A stretch of 25,529 bases of DNA from Bin87 sp964502995 (GTDB lineage: Bacteria; Chloroflexota; Dehalococcoidia; Lucifugimonadales; UBA3495): positions 1-25,529 of the forward strand of contig CAZCZB010000041.1 of NCBI GenBank assembly GCA_964502995.1, written 5' to 3'. A model generated the notes under the pieces. The model saw only the letters and a program-made list of their open reading frames with translations, searched no databases and was not told the DNA's origin. Position 1 is the stretch's first letter. Each line of letters opens with the position of its first letter. Shown in pieces: positions 7,288 through 14,347 of this stretch. Both the position numbers and the translations under genes were made by a program.

Positions 7288-7321
7288 TTGAGACGGCCAC
7301 ATTTTCGTCTAGGATAATATT

Positions 7322-8179
7322 ATGCAGAATCAAGGCGTTACCGAAGTCACACGCCGATCGATCTTCGATTTTTTGGGTATATCTGGCATCGCTTGGTCGG
7401 GCCGGCTTGAGGAGACCGAATTCCTAAGCAGGCTGTACGATCTGACCACCCTGCCTTCCACAGACGACCGCTTCAAAACCGCGCTTGGCGACATTCGTCA
7501 GCACCGCAATAATTGGAACGATTGGGCCGACGACTGGGTGCTCCACGATCCGCGTGTTAATTTGCTCAATGTGTGCGACGAGGAGTTCCTGCGTTTCTTG
7601 TGTGAGACCATACATCCCGTGGTCAGGGTTGACGGGGATGAGGTACAAACCTTATTGGATTTGTACAATCGCCATTTGTCGAATGACGGTTGGGCATTGG
7701 TTGAAGCGGAGCAAATTTCGGGTAAGCCGATTTTTACTGCGAGTAAAGAAGGGCAGCGCCTGCTAGTCTTCGACGAACCTACTGCTTGGCAAAAAGTGGA
7801 ACGCCAGATCCAACAGGCTCGAGACGGCATTCGGGCGGCGGAAACTGAAGAGCAGTATCAAGCCGTTGGCCTGTTTTGTCGCGAAGCGCTCATCTCGGTG
7901 GCTCAGGAGGTTTACGACGCCAATATACACGTGCCTTCGGATGGTTCGGATCCCAGCAAGACCGATGCGAACCGCATGCTGGAGGGATTTTTTAATGTGG
8001 AGTTGCCGGGTTCTGCCAACACGGAAACACGCGCATACGCCAGATCTGCCCTTAAGTTAGCCGTCGCTTTGCAACACAAGAGAACTGCTGATTTCCGCAC
8101 GAGTGCTCTCTGTTTAGAAGCTACGGCATCAACCATCAATATTGTTTCGGTTTTAGCAGGTGAACGTCGGAGGATTTAA
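7322..8179 (+). CDS. AbiJ-like abortive infection protein (AbiJ_NTD3-type N-terminus, HEPN-like C-terminus)
   Basis: 285 aa. Residues about 1-130 follow the N-terminal domain seen in AbiJ-type proteins: VTEVTRRSIFDFLGISGIAW, SGRLEETEFLSRLYDL, the RQHRNNWNDWADDW segment, and FLRFLCETIHPVVRVDGDE. Residues about 150-285 are a helical HEPN-like domain with CREALISVAQEVYD (R187 onward), SKTDANRMLEGFFNVELPG, and LQHKRTADFRTSALCLEAT (H252, R254). AbiJ proteins act in phage abortive infection; RNase activity is inferred from the HEPN fold only. Base composition is lower in GC than the neighbours. No clear ribosome binding site precedes the ATG; a GATAAT hexamer at 7313-7318 lies too close to it for a standard leader. 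The gene abuts a truncated hicA. Confidence 0.82.
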   Translation: MQNQGVTEVTRRSIFDFLGISGIAWSGRLEETEFLSRLYDLTTLPSTDDRFKTALGDIRQHRNNWNDWADDWVLHDPRVNLLNVCDEEFLRFLCETIHPVVRVDGDEVQTLLDLYNRHLSNDGWALVEAEQISGKPIFTASKEGQRLLVFDEPTAWQKVERQIQQARDGIRAAETEEQYQAVGLFCREALISVAQEVYDANIHVPSDGSDPSKTDANRMLEGFFNVELPGSANTETRAYARSALKLAVALQHKRTADFRTSALCLEATASTINIVSVLAGERRRI

Positions 8180-8313
8180 AAACATCCCGCGTCTACCGAT
8201 AGTACCTGTTACGTCAACGGTGATTCCCATTCTCCCAGCATCCACATCCTGTCGGCCCATCCTCACGAATCCCCCCACACCACTGACACCCCGCCCCTTG
8301 CCCCCACCCCCCC

Positions 8314-8379
8314 AACCTGCCTATCCTAGTATCACCTAGGCAAAACAGCTGTTTTATTCCGATTTCAGAGAGGCAGGTT
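8314..8379. repeat. Nested palindromes with a perfect 14-bp core palindrome
   Basis: AACCTGCCT (8314-8322) pairs with AGGCAGGTT (8371-8379). Inside, TGCCTA (8318-8323) alternatively pairs with TAGGCA (8337-8342), and AAAACAGCTGTTTT (8342-8355) is a perfect palindrome. The two pairings share bases, so they exclude each other. It could be an operator, a structured RNA or a recombination site; nothing nearby decides. Confidence 0.6.
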
Positions 8380-8715
8380 TCCCCTTCGACGGCCAACCCC
8401 GTCAGTTTCAAAATCGCAACCGGTCCAGGTGGCAATTCGTCGATATCCGACCAACGTACTCACCGACGGTGCCCCACTGGACCACCGGGTCAGTTCGGCC
8501 CCGCGTGGAGGGACGCCAACCCCCGCTCATCCTGAGCAGGCAACGGCGTGCCCGTGCCCACGGAACTACCGTCCAAATAGTTGCGTACCCCCGGCCGTGC
8601 GCTGACAACGAAGGGAAACCCCGCCTCTCGCCAACCAACCAACCCGATACCCAAAGGAGCAAGCCAACCGAAACACCAAAGAGAACGCAGATCGAAACAC
8701 CAACGACCCCAACCG

Positions 8716-8786
8716 CTCGTCCTGCGGAACGTCCGCCTCTGGCGGGAGCCCGCCGCAGGTCCGCCCGTGGCGGGTCGCAGGACGAA
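8716..8786. repeat. Composite palindrome, CTCGTCCTGCGG...CGCAGGACGA
   Basis: Outer arms TCGTCCTGCG and CGCAGGACGA enclose repeated GTCCGCC(N)TGGCGGG modules. It is related to the element at 4110 and ends 18 bases before the next hicB-like start, so it could influence that start. Confidence 0.75.
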
Positions 8787-8804
8787 CCGCCAATCGGAAG
8801 CCGC

Positions 8805-8990
8805 ATGGTTCGACACCTAACCGCCATCATCGGGCGCGAGGGCGACATGTACGTCGCCCTCTGCCCCGAACTGGACATCGCCAGCCAGGGCTACACCGTT
8901 ACCGAAGCACGCGATAACCTCAAAGAAGCATTGGAGCTATTTTTCGAGGTAGCCTCGGAGGCTGAGGTCCGCGATCGATTATGCCAATAA
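8805..8990 (+). CDS. HicB-like protein, second type
   Basis: 61 aa beginning VRHLTAIIGREGDMYVALCP, then ELDIASQGYTVTEARDNLKE and ALELFFEVASEAEV, a well-known variant of the HicB fold usually found just before or after a hicA gene. The open frame extends far upstream through repeat sequence, so the internal ATG preceded by GGAAG is the sensible start. No hicA follows; instead another hicB-like gene starts 15 bases downstream. It lacks a DNA-binding C-terminal domain. The role as antitoxin is by family only. Confidence 0.8.
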   Translation: MVRHLTAIIGREGDMYVALCPELDIASQGYTVTEARDNLKEALELFFEVASEAEVRDRLCQ

Positions 8991-9005
8991 GGGGGAATGC
9001 AAGCT

Positions 9006-9212
9006 ATGCGCCAGGTAGTGATCTACCCCGGTGAAGACGGATACTGGGTAGCCGAATGCCCCAGCCTGCCCGGCTGCATCAGCCAGGGCGAAACCAGGCA
9101 GGACGCCATCACCAACATCAAGGATGCAATCGATCAGTGCATCGCCGTTCTTGAAGAGGATGGCCGACCGGTGCCGGCAGAGCGATTCGAAACGTTGGTA
9201 GTGGTGGTATGA
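9006..9212 (+). CDS. HicB family protein, short form
   Basis: 68 aa, a paralogue of the hicB at 6893: RQVVIYPGEDGYWVAECP, PSLPGCISQGETRQDAITNI, KDAIDQCIAVLEEDGRPVPA. The start at 9006 is preferred over the ATG at 8997 because AAGGGGGA lies directly against 8997 but at a proper distance from 9006. Its stop overlaps the start of the next gene (ATGA), so the two are translationally coupled. There is no HicA-like frame nearby, so this is either an orphan antitoxin or works with the unknown downstream protein. Confidence 0.88.
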   Translation: MRQVVIYPGEDGYWVAECPSLPGCISQGETRQDAITNIKDAIDQCIAVLEEDGRPVPAERFETLVVVV

Positions 9213-9676
9213 ACAGCAATCCTCAGCCACCGTGGAGCCAGGAAGAGTTTCGCCAGATCGCCGAGTTCTATCACTCTCTGACCGAAGCGGAACGGGTTGC
9301 TCATCGGGAATACACTTACGAAAATCCCTATGCCGTGGATGTGCTGGTACCAAAAGAGTTGCTCTCCACTGTTGAGGATATGATTGCGCGCCACGAGGCT
9401 GAGCATCCCGAGGAAGCCGCCGCGGCCCAGGCTTGGCTGGATCGGAAGTCGGACGGGCTCGGCAACTTCCCGCCGGGCTGGGACTCGGACAGGGTGCAGC
9501 GTCTCATCGCAGAAGCCAAAGAGGAAGAGGCGAATTGGACCGAGGAAGACAAAGCCGAATTGCAAAAACGGTTGAAAGGGAAAACCTCTATCCTCGTTCC
9601 CAATGAGATTGTCTCAGCCATCCGTGCCCTAATCGCCGAGTGCGCCGCCAGCCTGGAAACCCGGACTGACGCCTAG
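9209..9676 (+). CDS. Unknown 155-aa protein coupled to hicB, with an internal repeat
   Basis: I recognise no family. The protein is acidic and helical (EERANW-like Glu-rich stretch about 102-120) and lacks membrane segments. Two similar 20-residue segments occur: VLVPKELLSTVEDMIARHEA (45-64) and ILVPNEIVSAIRALIAECAA (128-147), with 8 identical and most other positions conservative, each a short strand followed by an amphipathic helix. Each is preceded by a Trp-Ser/Thr-Glu-Glu helix start (WSQEEF at 9, WTEEDK at 110). ATG overlaps the TGA of the hicB-like gene, so it is co-translated and occupies the place of a toxin. Whether it is one is unknown. Confidence 0.72.
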   Translation: MNSNPQPPWSQEEFRQIAEFYHSLTEAERVAHREYTYENPYAVDVLVPKELLSTVEDMIARHEAEHPEEAAAAQAWLDRKSDGLGNFPPGWDSDRVQRLIAEAKEEEANWTEEDKAELQKRLKGKTSILVPNEIVSAIRALIAECAASLETRTDA

Positions 9677-9697
9677 CGCACCCGCCCCCCTCCCCTG

Positions 9698-9731
9698 TGC
9701 TATCATGCCCCCGGCGGCGACCCTTGCCGCC
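9698..9731 (+). promoter_or_regulatory. Extended -10 promoter and leader hairpin for the Asp-box protein
   Basis: TG (9698-9699), C, TATCAT (9701-9706). The transcript would begin near 9713, exactly at GGCGGC (9713-9718), which pairs with GCCGCC (9726-9731) as a 5' stabilising hairpin. A GGGAGGT ribosome binding site follows at 9771-9777. Confidence 0.5.
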
Positions 9732-9781
9732 GCGCATCCGGCATCCCGCGTTACGCTTTGCATCCATCAAGGGAGGTAATC

Positions 9782-10768
9782 ATGGCTGGAAACTACACCA
9801 TCAGCGTCGGCACCGTCGGCGGTGGGCTCTCCGTTAGCCCCGACGGCGGCGAATCCTGGAACCGCATCCGCGACCCGCTGCCCAGCGAGTGCAACATCCG
9901 CGCCCTGGCCGTGGACCCCAACCACAAGAACCGCATCTACGCCGGTTCCGACAACGGCCTCTTCCGCTCCAACGACAACGGATTCACCTGGCAGTACCTC
10001 GAGTCCCCCATGGACGACTACCAGATCTGGTCCGTCGGCGTTGACCCCGACGACTCCGACACCGTCTTCGTCGGCACCCGCCCCAACGCCTTCCGCTCCC
10101 GCGACGGCGGCAAGACCTGGGAATCGCTGGACCTCGGCGTCCGTATGCCCTGCCCCATCGGCATCCCGCGCACCACCAACATCATCGTTGACCCGCGCGA
10201 CACCCGCACCGTGTGGGCCGGCATCGAGGTGGACGGCGTGTACCGCAGCCTCGACGGCGGCGACAACTGGACCCGCCTGCCCGACCTGGGACCCGACCCC
10301 TTCCACGGCGACATCCACGGCATGGCCCTCAAGCCCGGCCCCAACGCCGCCATCTACTGCACCACGCCCTTCGGCATCTCCACCAGCAACGACGAGGGCG
10401 AAAGCTGGGAACTGCACGAGTTCCCCCGCTTCCACGAGGCCGACAGCCGCTCCTACTGCCGCGGCATGGTCATCAAGCCCGGCGACGCCAGCACCATGTT
10501 CGTCGGCAACGGCGACACCATCCCCGGCGTAACCGGCACCATCCGCCGTACCCGGGACGCCGGCGGTTCGTGGGACGAGCCCGAACTGTCGCAGACCCCC
10601 AACTCGGTGGTGTACTGGTTCGCCGCCAGCCCCCACGTCGACGATGTGATGGTGGCCGCCAGCATCTACGGCTACGTGTACGTCAGCGCCGACGGCGGCG
10701 AGAGCTGGCAGAAGCTCCAGAAGGAGTTCGGCGAAATCCGCTCCCTGGCCCTCACCCCCAACGAGTAA
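9782..10768 (+). CDS. Asp-box (BNR repeat) beta-propeller protein, sialidase/Vps10-like
   Basis: 328 aa containing seven Asp-boxes S/T-x-D-x-G-x-x-W: SPDGGESW, SNDNGFTW, SRDGGKTW, SLDGGDNW, SNDEGESW, TRDAGGSW and SADGGESW. Seven evenly spaced boxes fit a seven-bladed propeller closing on itself. Between them repeat strands such as ALAVDPNHKNRIYAGSDNGL and VGVDPDDSDTVFVGTRPN. Proteins of this group include glycosidases and non-enzymatic binding propellers; the Arg triad of sialidases cannot be identified here, so no enzyme activity is claimed. There is no signal peptide, unusual for this fold, so it is probably intracellular. ATG follows a strong GGGAGGT; a TTG at 9758 is not needed. Confidence 0.88.
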   Translation: MAGNYTISVGTVGGGLSVSPDGGESWNRIRDPLPSECNIRALAVDPNHKNRIYAGSDNGLFRSNDNGFTWQYLESPMDDYQIWSVGVDPDDSDTVFVGTRPNAFRSRDGGKTWESLDLGVRMPCPIGIPRTTNIIVDPRDTRTVWAGIEVDGVYRSLDGGDNWTRLPDLGPDPFHGDIHGMALKPGPNAAIYCTTPFGISTSNDEGESWELHEFPRFHEADSRSYCRGMVIKPGDASTMFVGNGDTIPGVTGTIRRTRDAGGSWDEPELSQTPNSVVYWFAASPHVDDVMVAASIYGYVYVSADGGESWQKLQKEFGEIRSLALTPNE

Positions 10769-10802
10769 TCAGCCTGCGCCGCTGAGGACTAGCGACCCAT
10801 AC

Positions 10803-10828
10803 CGCTCATCCTGAGCCTGTCGAAGGAT
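10803..10828. repeat. CTCATCCTGAGCCTGTCGAAGGATG palindrome
   Basis: Arms CATCCT and AGGATG around GAGCCTGTCGA. It is one copy of the family seen at 87, 219 and 13008, directly before the terminator. Confidence 0.8.
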
Positions 10829-10829
10829 G

Positions 10830-10860
10830 CCCCTCTCCCGCCAATGGGAGAGGGGTTTTT
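10830..10860 (+). terminator. Rho-independent terminator after the Asp-box gene
   Basis: A perfect 10-bp stem CCCCTCTCCC (10830-10839) / GGGAGAGGGG (10846-10855), a 6-base loop and TTTTT. It separates the propeller gene from the Uma2 pair. Confidence 0.85.
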
Positions 10861-10911
10861 GATGCTAAAATGCCAACATCAGGGAGGCGCCCCCCGCCAG
10901 GCTGGTGCAAC

Positions 10912-11457
10912 ATGACCACAACCAAACCCATCACCGCCGATGAATTGCTGCATATGCCGCGCGGCGAAGGCCGTCGGTATGAACTCATCCAAGGACGTCT
11001 GATTGAAACTATGGCAGCAGGGGCAGAGCATGGCAGGGTGGCGCAACGATTCGGTAACGCGCTCGGCGCTTACGCCGATGATCGCGATTTTGGTGAGGTT
11101 CTCGCTGCTGAAACAGGGTTCCGGTTGTCGCGAGACCCTGACACCGTGTTGGCTCCCGACGCCGCCTGGATTGCCCCGGGCAGGTTGGTCGGCCGCGTGG
11201 CCGGGTTCGCGGAATTCCCTCCCGACCTGGTTGTGGAGATACGATCTCCCGGCCAGGATTTAACCGACAAAGTGCGGATGTGGCCGGAATTCGGCGCTCA
11301 GGAAGTGTGGTACGCCGACCCCGAAACCACCACCGTAACCCGCCACCGCGCCGGCCGGGAACCCGAAACCCTCAACGAGGACGACACCCTCGACGGCGGC
11401 GACCTCCTCCCCGGTTTCAGCGTCCCCGTCTGGCAACTCTTCCGCCGCCATCGTTAG
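10912..11457 (+). CDS. Uma2 family endonuclease, copy A
   Basis: 181 aa. The Uma2 pattern is clear: ITADELLHMPRGEGRRYELI with the YELI-x-G start, an RVAQRFGNALGAYA helix, APDAAWIAP, and the active-site strand PPDLVVEIRSPGQD, followed by KVRMWPEFGAQEVWYADPE. The fold is PD-(D/E)XK nuclease-like and the residues D and E of the core motif are present. The substrate is unknown and the family, often expanded in cyanobacteria and Chloroflexota, has no settled role. The ATG at 10912 is chosen over 10870 because the copy B start has an identical 23-base context. Copy B follows 11 bases later. The last 160 bases are about 95% identical to copy B whereas the first half differs strongly. Confidence 0.88.
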   Translation: MTTTKPITADELLHMPRGEGRRYELIQGRLIETMAAGAEHGRVAQRFGNALGAYADDRDFGEVLAAETGFRLSRDPDTVLAPDAAWIAPGRLVGRVAGFAEFPPDLVVEIRSPGQDLTDKVRMWPEFGAQEVWYADPETTTVTRHRAGREPETLNEDDTLDGGDLLPGFSVPVWQLFRRHR

Positions 11458-11468
11458 GCTGGTGCAAC

Positions 11469-12023
11469 ATGACCACAACGCGCAAACTAATGACCGCTGA
11501 TCAGTTGTTGCTGATGCCCGATGACGGGTTTGAGTACGAATTGGTGAGGGGAGAACTGACCGAACACATGCCACCACCAGGAGACGCTCATGGCGATGTG
11601 AGCGGGAGATTTTCCTTCGAATTGCGAACCTACACCCGGGCCACTGGACACGGAGTCGTGCGTGACAACGCCGGATTCATTCTGGAATCCAGCCCCGACA
11701 CCGTCCGCGCACCCGACATTGCGTGGATCGCACCAGGGCGCATTGCCGGACCTATTGGCGGTTATCAGTCGCTGACCCCTGACCTCGTGGTTGAGGTCAA
11801 GTCGCCTTCCGATTCCCCCACACTGGTAACCGAGCGTGCCCGAATGTGGCTGGAATTCGGCGCTCAGGAGGTGTGGTACGGCGACCCCGAAACCACCACG
11901 GTAACCCGCCACCGCCCCGGCCGGGAACCCGAAACCCTCAACGAGGACGACACCCTCGACGGCGGCGATCTCCTCCCCGGTTTCAGCGTCCCGATCTGGC
12001 AACTGTTCCGCGATGAACCCTGA
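11469..12023 (+). CDS. Uma2 family endonuclease, copy B
   Basis: 184 aa, same layout as copy A: LMTADQLLLMPDDGFEYELV, APDIAWIAPGR, TPDLVVEVKSPSDSPTLVTE (the D-x(n)-E-V-x-S-P-S core in its canonical form), ARMWLEFGAQEVWYGDPE and the shared C-terminal half. Its first half is only distantly like copy A. The start lies in the sequence AGGCTGGTGCAACATGAC, shared with copy A; the stop codon of copy A is inside this shared leader. The two form an operon that probably arose by tandem duplication and was later homogenised at the 3' end. Confidence 0.9.
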   Translation: MTTTRKLMTADQLLLMPDDGFEYELVRGELTEHMPPPGDAHGDVSGRFSFELRTYTRATGHGVVRDNAGFILESSPDTVRAPDIAWIAPGRIAGPIGGYQSLTPDLVVEVKSPSDSPTLVTERARMWLEFGAQEVWYGDPETTTVTRHRPGREPETLNEDDTLDGGDLLPGFSVPIWQLFRDEP

Positions 12024-12025
12024 TC

Positions 12026-12056
12026 CTGACTCAATCGGATACACGTTTCCTAAACT
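12026..12056 (+). promoter_or_regulatory. Possible promoter for the alpha/beta hydrolase
   Basis: CTGACT (12026-12031), 19-base spacer, TAAACT (12051-12056). The hexamers are moderate matches and the spacer is long. A TTGGAG ribosome binding site follows at 12062-12067. Confidence 0.35.
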
Positions 12057-12074
12057 AGTTCTTGGAGCACATCA

Positions 12075-12944
12075 ATGCCTACCTTCGACTCTGACGGCGT
12101 GCGCATCTTCTACCAGTCCACCGGCGAGGGCTTCCCGCTCATCTGGAGCCACGAATTCGCCGGTTCCTACGAAAGCTGGGAGCAGCAGGTGCGCTACTTC
12201 AGCCACCGCTACCGCGTCATCACCTACAACGACCGCGGCTACCCGCCCTCCGACGTGCCCACCGATCCCGAGGCCTACTCTCAGGACGTTACCCTGGAAG
12301 ACCTGCGCCGCCTCATGGATCATCTCGGACTCGACCAGGCCTACATCGGCGGCCTGTCCATGGGCGGCAACGTCGCTCTCAACTTCGCCCTGCGCTACCC
12401 CGAGCGCTGCCGCGCCATCATCGTCGCGTCCGCCGGCTCCGGCACCACCCACAACGAGGCGTTCCGCACCGGCGGCGAGGCAATGGCCGCCCGCCTGCTG
12501 GCCGAGGGCACGCCGCCGGTCATGAAGGATTACGGCAGCGGCCCCACCCGCGTCCAGTTACAGCGCAAGGATCCACACGGCTACGAGGAGTTCATGCGCC
12601 TGCTGTTCGGACACAACGCCCGCGGCTCGGCCTACACCTTCCGGGGCGTGCAGTTGAAGCGCCCCACCATCGACCAGTTGATACCGCAGATGAACGCCTG
12701 CCAGGTGCCCACCCTCATCCTCATCGGCGACGAGGACGACCCCTGCGTCGAGCCGTCCATCATGATGAAACGGCACATCCCCCGCAGCGGTCTGGCGGTG
12801 CTGCCCCAGTGCGGCCACGCCATCAACCTGGAGGAACCCGCCCTGTTCAACCAATTGGTGTCCGACTTCCTGTCGTCCGTAGAGGCCGGCAAATGGGCCG
12901 AACACCCCCTGGGCGACACTCCCTACTCCACCGGCTCCCGCTAG
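12075..12944 (+). CDS. Alpha/beta hydrolase
   Basis: 289 aa with the alpha/beta-hydrolase catalytic triad in order: nucleophile Ser95 in the elbow GLSMGG, acid Asp219 in IGDEDDP, and His248 in QCGHAINLEEP. The oxyanion strand is LIWSHEFAGSYESWEQQ, where the usual H-G is replaced by S-H-E-F. NDRGYPPSD matches the D-x-R-G-x-G/P-x-S segment of the family. The cap region (about 135-205) is moderate in size. It probably hydrolyses an ester, lactone or C-C bond of a small molecule; the substrate is not readable. ATG follows GGAG. The run of the next genes (SDR, flavin monooxygenase, RidA) may be a loose catabolic neighbourhood but gaps are long, so an operon is not shown. Confidence 0.9.
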   Translation: MPTFDSDGVRIFYQSTGEGFPLIWSHEFAGSYESWEQQVRYFSHRYRVITYNDRGYPPSDVPTDPEAYSQDVTLEDLRRLMDHLGLDQAYIGGLSMGGNVALNFALRYPERCRAIIVASAGSGTTHNEAFRTGGEAMAARLLAEGTPPVMKDYGSGPTRVQLQRKDPHGYEEFMRLLFGHNARGSAYTFRGVQLKRPTIDQLIPQMNACQVPTLILIGDEDDPCVEPSIMMKRHIPRSGLAVLPQCGHAINLEEPALFNQLVSDFLSSVEAGKWAEHPLGDTPYSTGSR

Positions 12945-13007
12945 CCTCCGGACGCCAAGTTGTCATCCCACAGCGCCCCAGATCCGCTCATGGCAGCGCC
13001 CCAGAAC

Positions 13008-13188
13008 CGCTCATGGTGAGCCTGTCGAACCATGAGCGTCCGCGCCGCACATGGCGGTTCCGCGCCGCTCATGGTGAGCCTGTCGAACCATGAGCGTCCG
13101 CGCCGTTGCAGTTCCACGCCGCTCACGGCAGAACCGCGCCGCTCACGGCAGCTCCGCGCCGCTCATGGTGAGCCTGTCGAACCATGAG
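13008..13188. repeat. Cluster of CTCATGGTGAGCCTGTCGAACCATGAG palindromes
   Basis: Full copies lie at 13008-13038, 13066-13096 and 13160-13188, with half copies (CGCTCATGGCAG, CGCTCACGGCAG) between and before them. Units are joined by CGTCCGCGCCG-like linkers about 27 bases long. The spacing is uneven and linkers are similar, so this is a repeat cluster, not CRISPR. The whole gap 12945-13414 holds nothing else that I can support; an inverted half copy occurs near 13197. Confidence 0.85.
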
Positions 13189-13414
13189 TCCGTCATTCGA
13201 CAAGCCCAGGATGAGCGGAGAGGTCAATCGCGCCGATTTCGGCACGGGCTTTGATCACATAAGCGAACCCTCGTGGCTGCCTGCCCTTGATGAGCAAATT
13301 CCACAACACCATCCGCCTCCCGAAACTCAACCGTGCGGAACACCTGATTTGTAGTACATTACCCTCGGCCATCGAACCCTCCCCTTTCGAACCCTCGCCA
13401 TAAAGGAAACTGAC

Positions 13415-14257
13415 ATGAACACCAACGGAAAACCCGTCGCCGTCGTCATCGGCGCAACATCCAAGTGGCAAGCGGACGGACGCAACACCCACCTCGTCCA
13501 CGGCGGCGACATCGACGACAGCGACCTGCCCGTCGGCGTGCGCTGGGGCGTCGGCGGCGCAATTGCCCAGAAGTTCGCCCAGGAAGGCTTCTTCACAGTC
13601 ATAACCACCCGCACCGAGTCCAACGCCGAACCCCTCAACGCCGCCATTCGCGAGCAGGGCGGCGACAGCATGATTGTGGAACTTGACCTGTCCATGTCGG
13701 ACTCAATTTCCGACGCGTTCGCCCGCGTCCGCGAAGAGGCCGGCGACCCCGAGGTGCTGGTCTATAACGCCGGCTACATCGATGGCCGCGACCTGCCGCC
13801 CGAAATGGAACTCCTCGAGCACGTGCCATTCGAGATTTTCGAAACCGCCCAGCACATTTCCAGCAGCGGCCCCTTCCTGGTCGCCAAGGAAGTGCTGCCC
13901 TCCATGCGCGAGCGCGGCTCCGGTTCATTCCTGATCTCCAACAACCCGTCGTCCCTGCGCGGGCGCAAGCGCTACACCGGCCAGTCGCTCTACTACCCCC
14001 GCGTCATGATGCGCACGCTGTCCCAGGTGCTCACCGAGGAATACTCCGAGCACGGCGTCCACGTCGCCAACGTGATCATCGACGGCACCATCGACTCGCC
14101 CGGAACCCGCGCCATGCCCCGCGCCCAGCAGCATCCCGAGTTGATCATCAACCCCGTCAAAATCGCCGAGGCGTTCTGGTATCTCCATACCCAGGACCAG
14201 TCCTGCTGGACCCACGAACTGCAACTCACGCCCGCCGCCGCCAAACCCGCATTCTGA
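13415..14257 (+). CDS. Divergent SDR-family protein with altered active site
   Basis: 280 aa. A Rossmann start VAVVIGATS (8-16) continues into GVGGAIAQKFAQEGFFTVI only after a 28-residue insertion (17-44), so the glycine motif is split. NAG of the SDR core is present (LVYNAGYIDGR), as is the strand before the catalytic Ser (FLISNNPSSLRGRKRY, Ser175 region). The usual Y-x-x-x-K is not there: the aligned segment reads SLYYPRVMM with Arg196 at the Lys position and Tyr at -2 and -3, Leu at -4. The protein may have lost reductase activity or use another arrangement. Members of this subgroup are annotated as NAD(P)-dependent oxidoreductases. ATG follows AAAGGAAACTGAC. It is followed by an intergenic palindrome and an LLM monooxygenase. 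Confidence 0.85.
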   Translation: MNTNGKPVAVVIGATSKWQADGRNTHLVHGGDIDDSDLPVGVRWGVGGAIAQKFAQEGFFTVITTRTESNAEPLNAAIREQGGDSMIVELDLSMSDSISDAFARVREEAGDPEVLVYNAGYIDGRDLPPEMELLEHVPFEIFETAQHISSSGPFLVAKEVLPSMRERGSGSFLISNNPSSLRGRKRYTGQSLYYPRVMMRTLSQVLTEEYSEHGVHVANVIIDGTIDSPGTRAMPRAQQHPELIINPVKIAEAFWYLHTQDQSCWTHELQLTPAAAKPAF

Positions 14258-14279
14258 CGGATCTGGAATTCACCACCGC

Positions 14280-14304
14280 GTAGGGGCGAATAATCATTCG
14301 CCCC
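14280..14304. repeat. Palindromic repeat, GAATAATCATTC core
   Basis: Arms GTAGGGGC and GCCCC around GAATAATCATTC, in the gap between the SDR and the monooxygenase genes. Confidence 0.9.
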
Positions 14305-14347
14305 GCTCCCTGCCACCACGTCAACCCAACCACCAAGGAGTATTTGA

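Larger units (their letters stand above)
8180..8804. other. 625-base gap with palindromes but no supported gene
   Basis: The stretch after the AbiJ-like gene holds C-rich, T-poor sequence (8290-8315), the nested palindrome at 8314-8379, a partial CTCATCCTGAG repeat near 8524 and the composite palindrome at 8716-8786. Open frames here lack family resemblance. No remnant of the missing hicA end was found. Confidence 0.5.

Noticed and set aside
7313..7318. GATAAT as the -10 of the AbiJ-like gene
   Set aside because: Only 3 bases before the ATG, so transcription would begin inside the gene; not called.
9767..10636. 289-codon minus-strand frame opposite the Asp-box gene
   Set aside because: Antisense shadow of a repetitive propeller gene.
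13008..13188. CRISPR array
   Set aside because: Spacing uneven, linkers similar to each other, units palindromic throughout, no cas genes.
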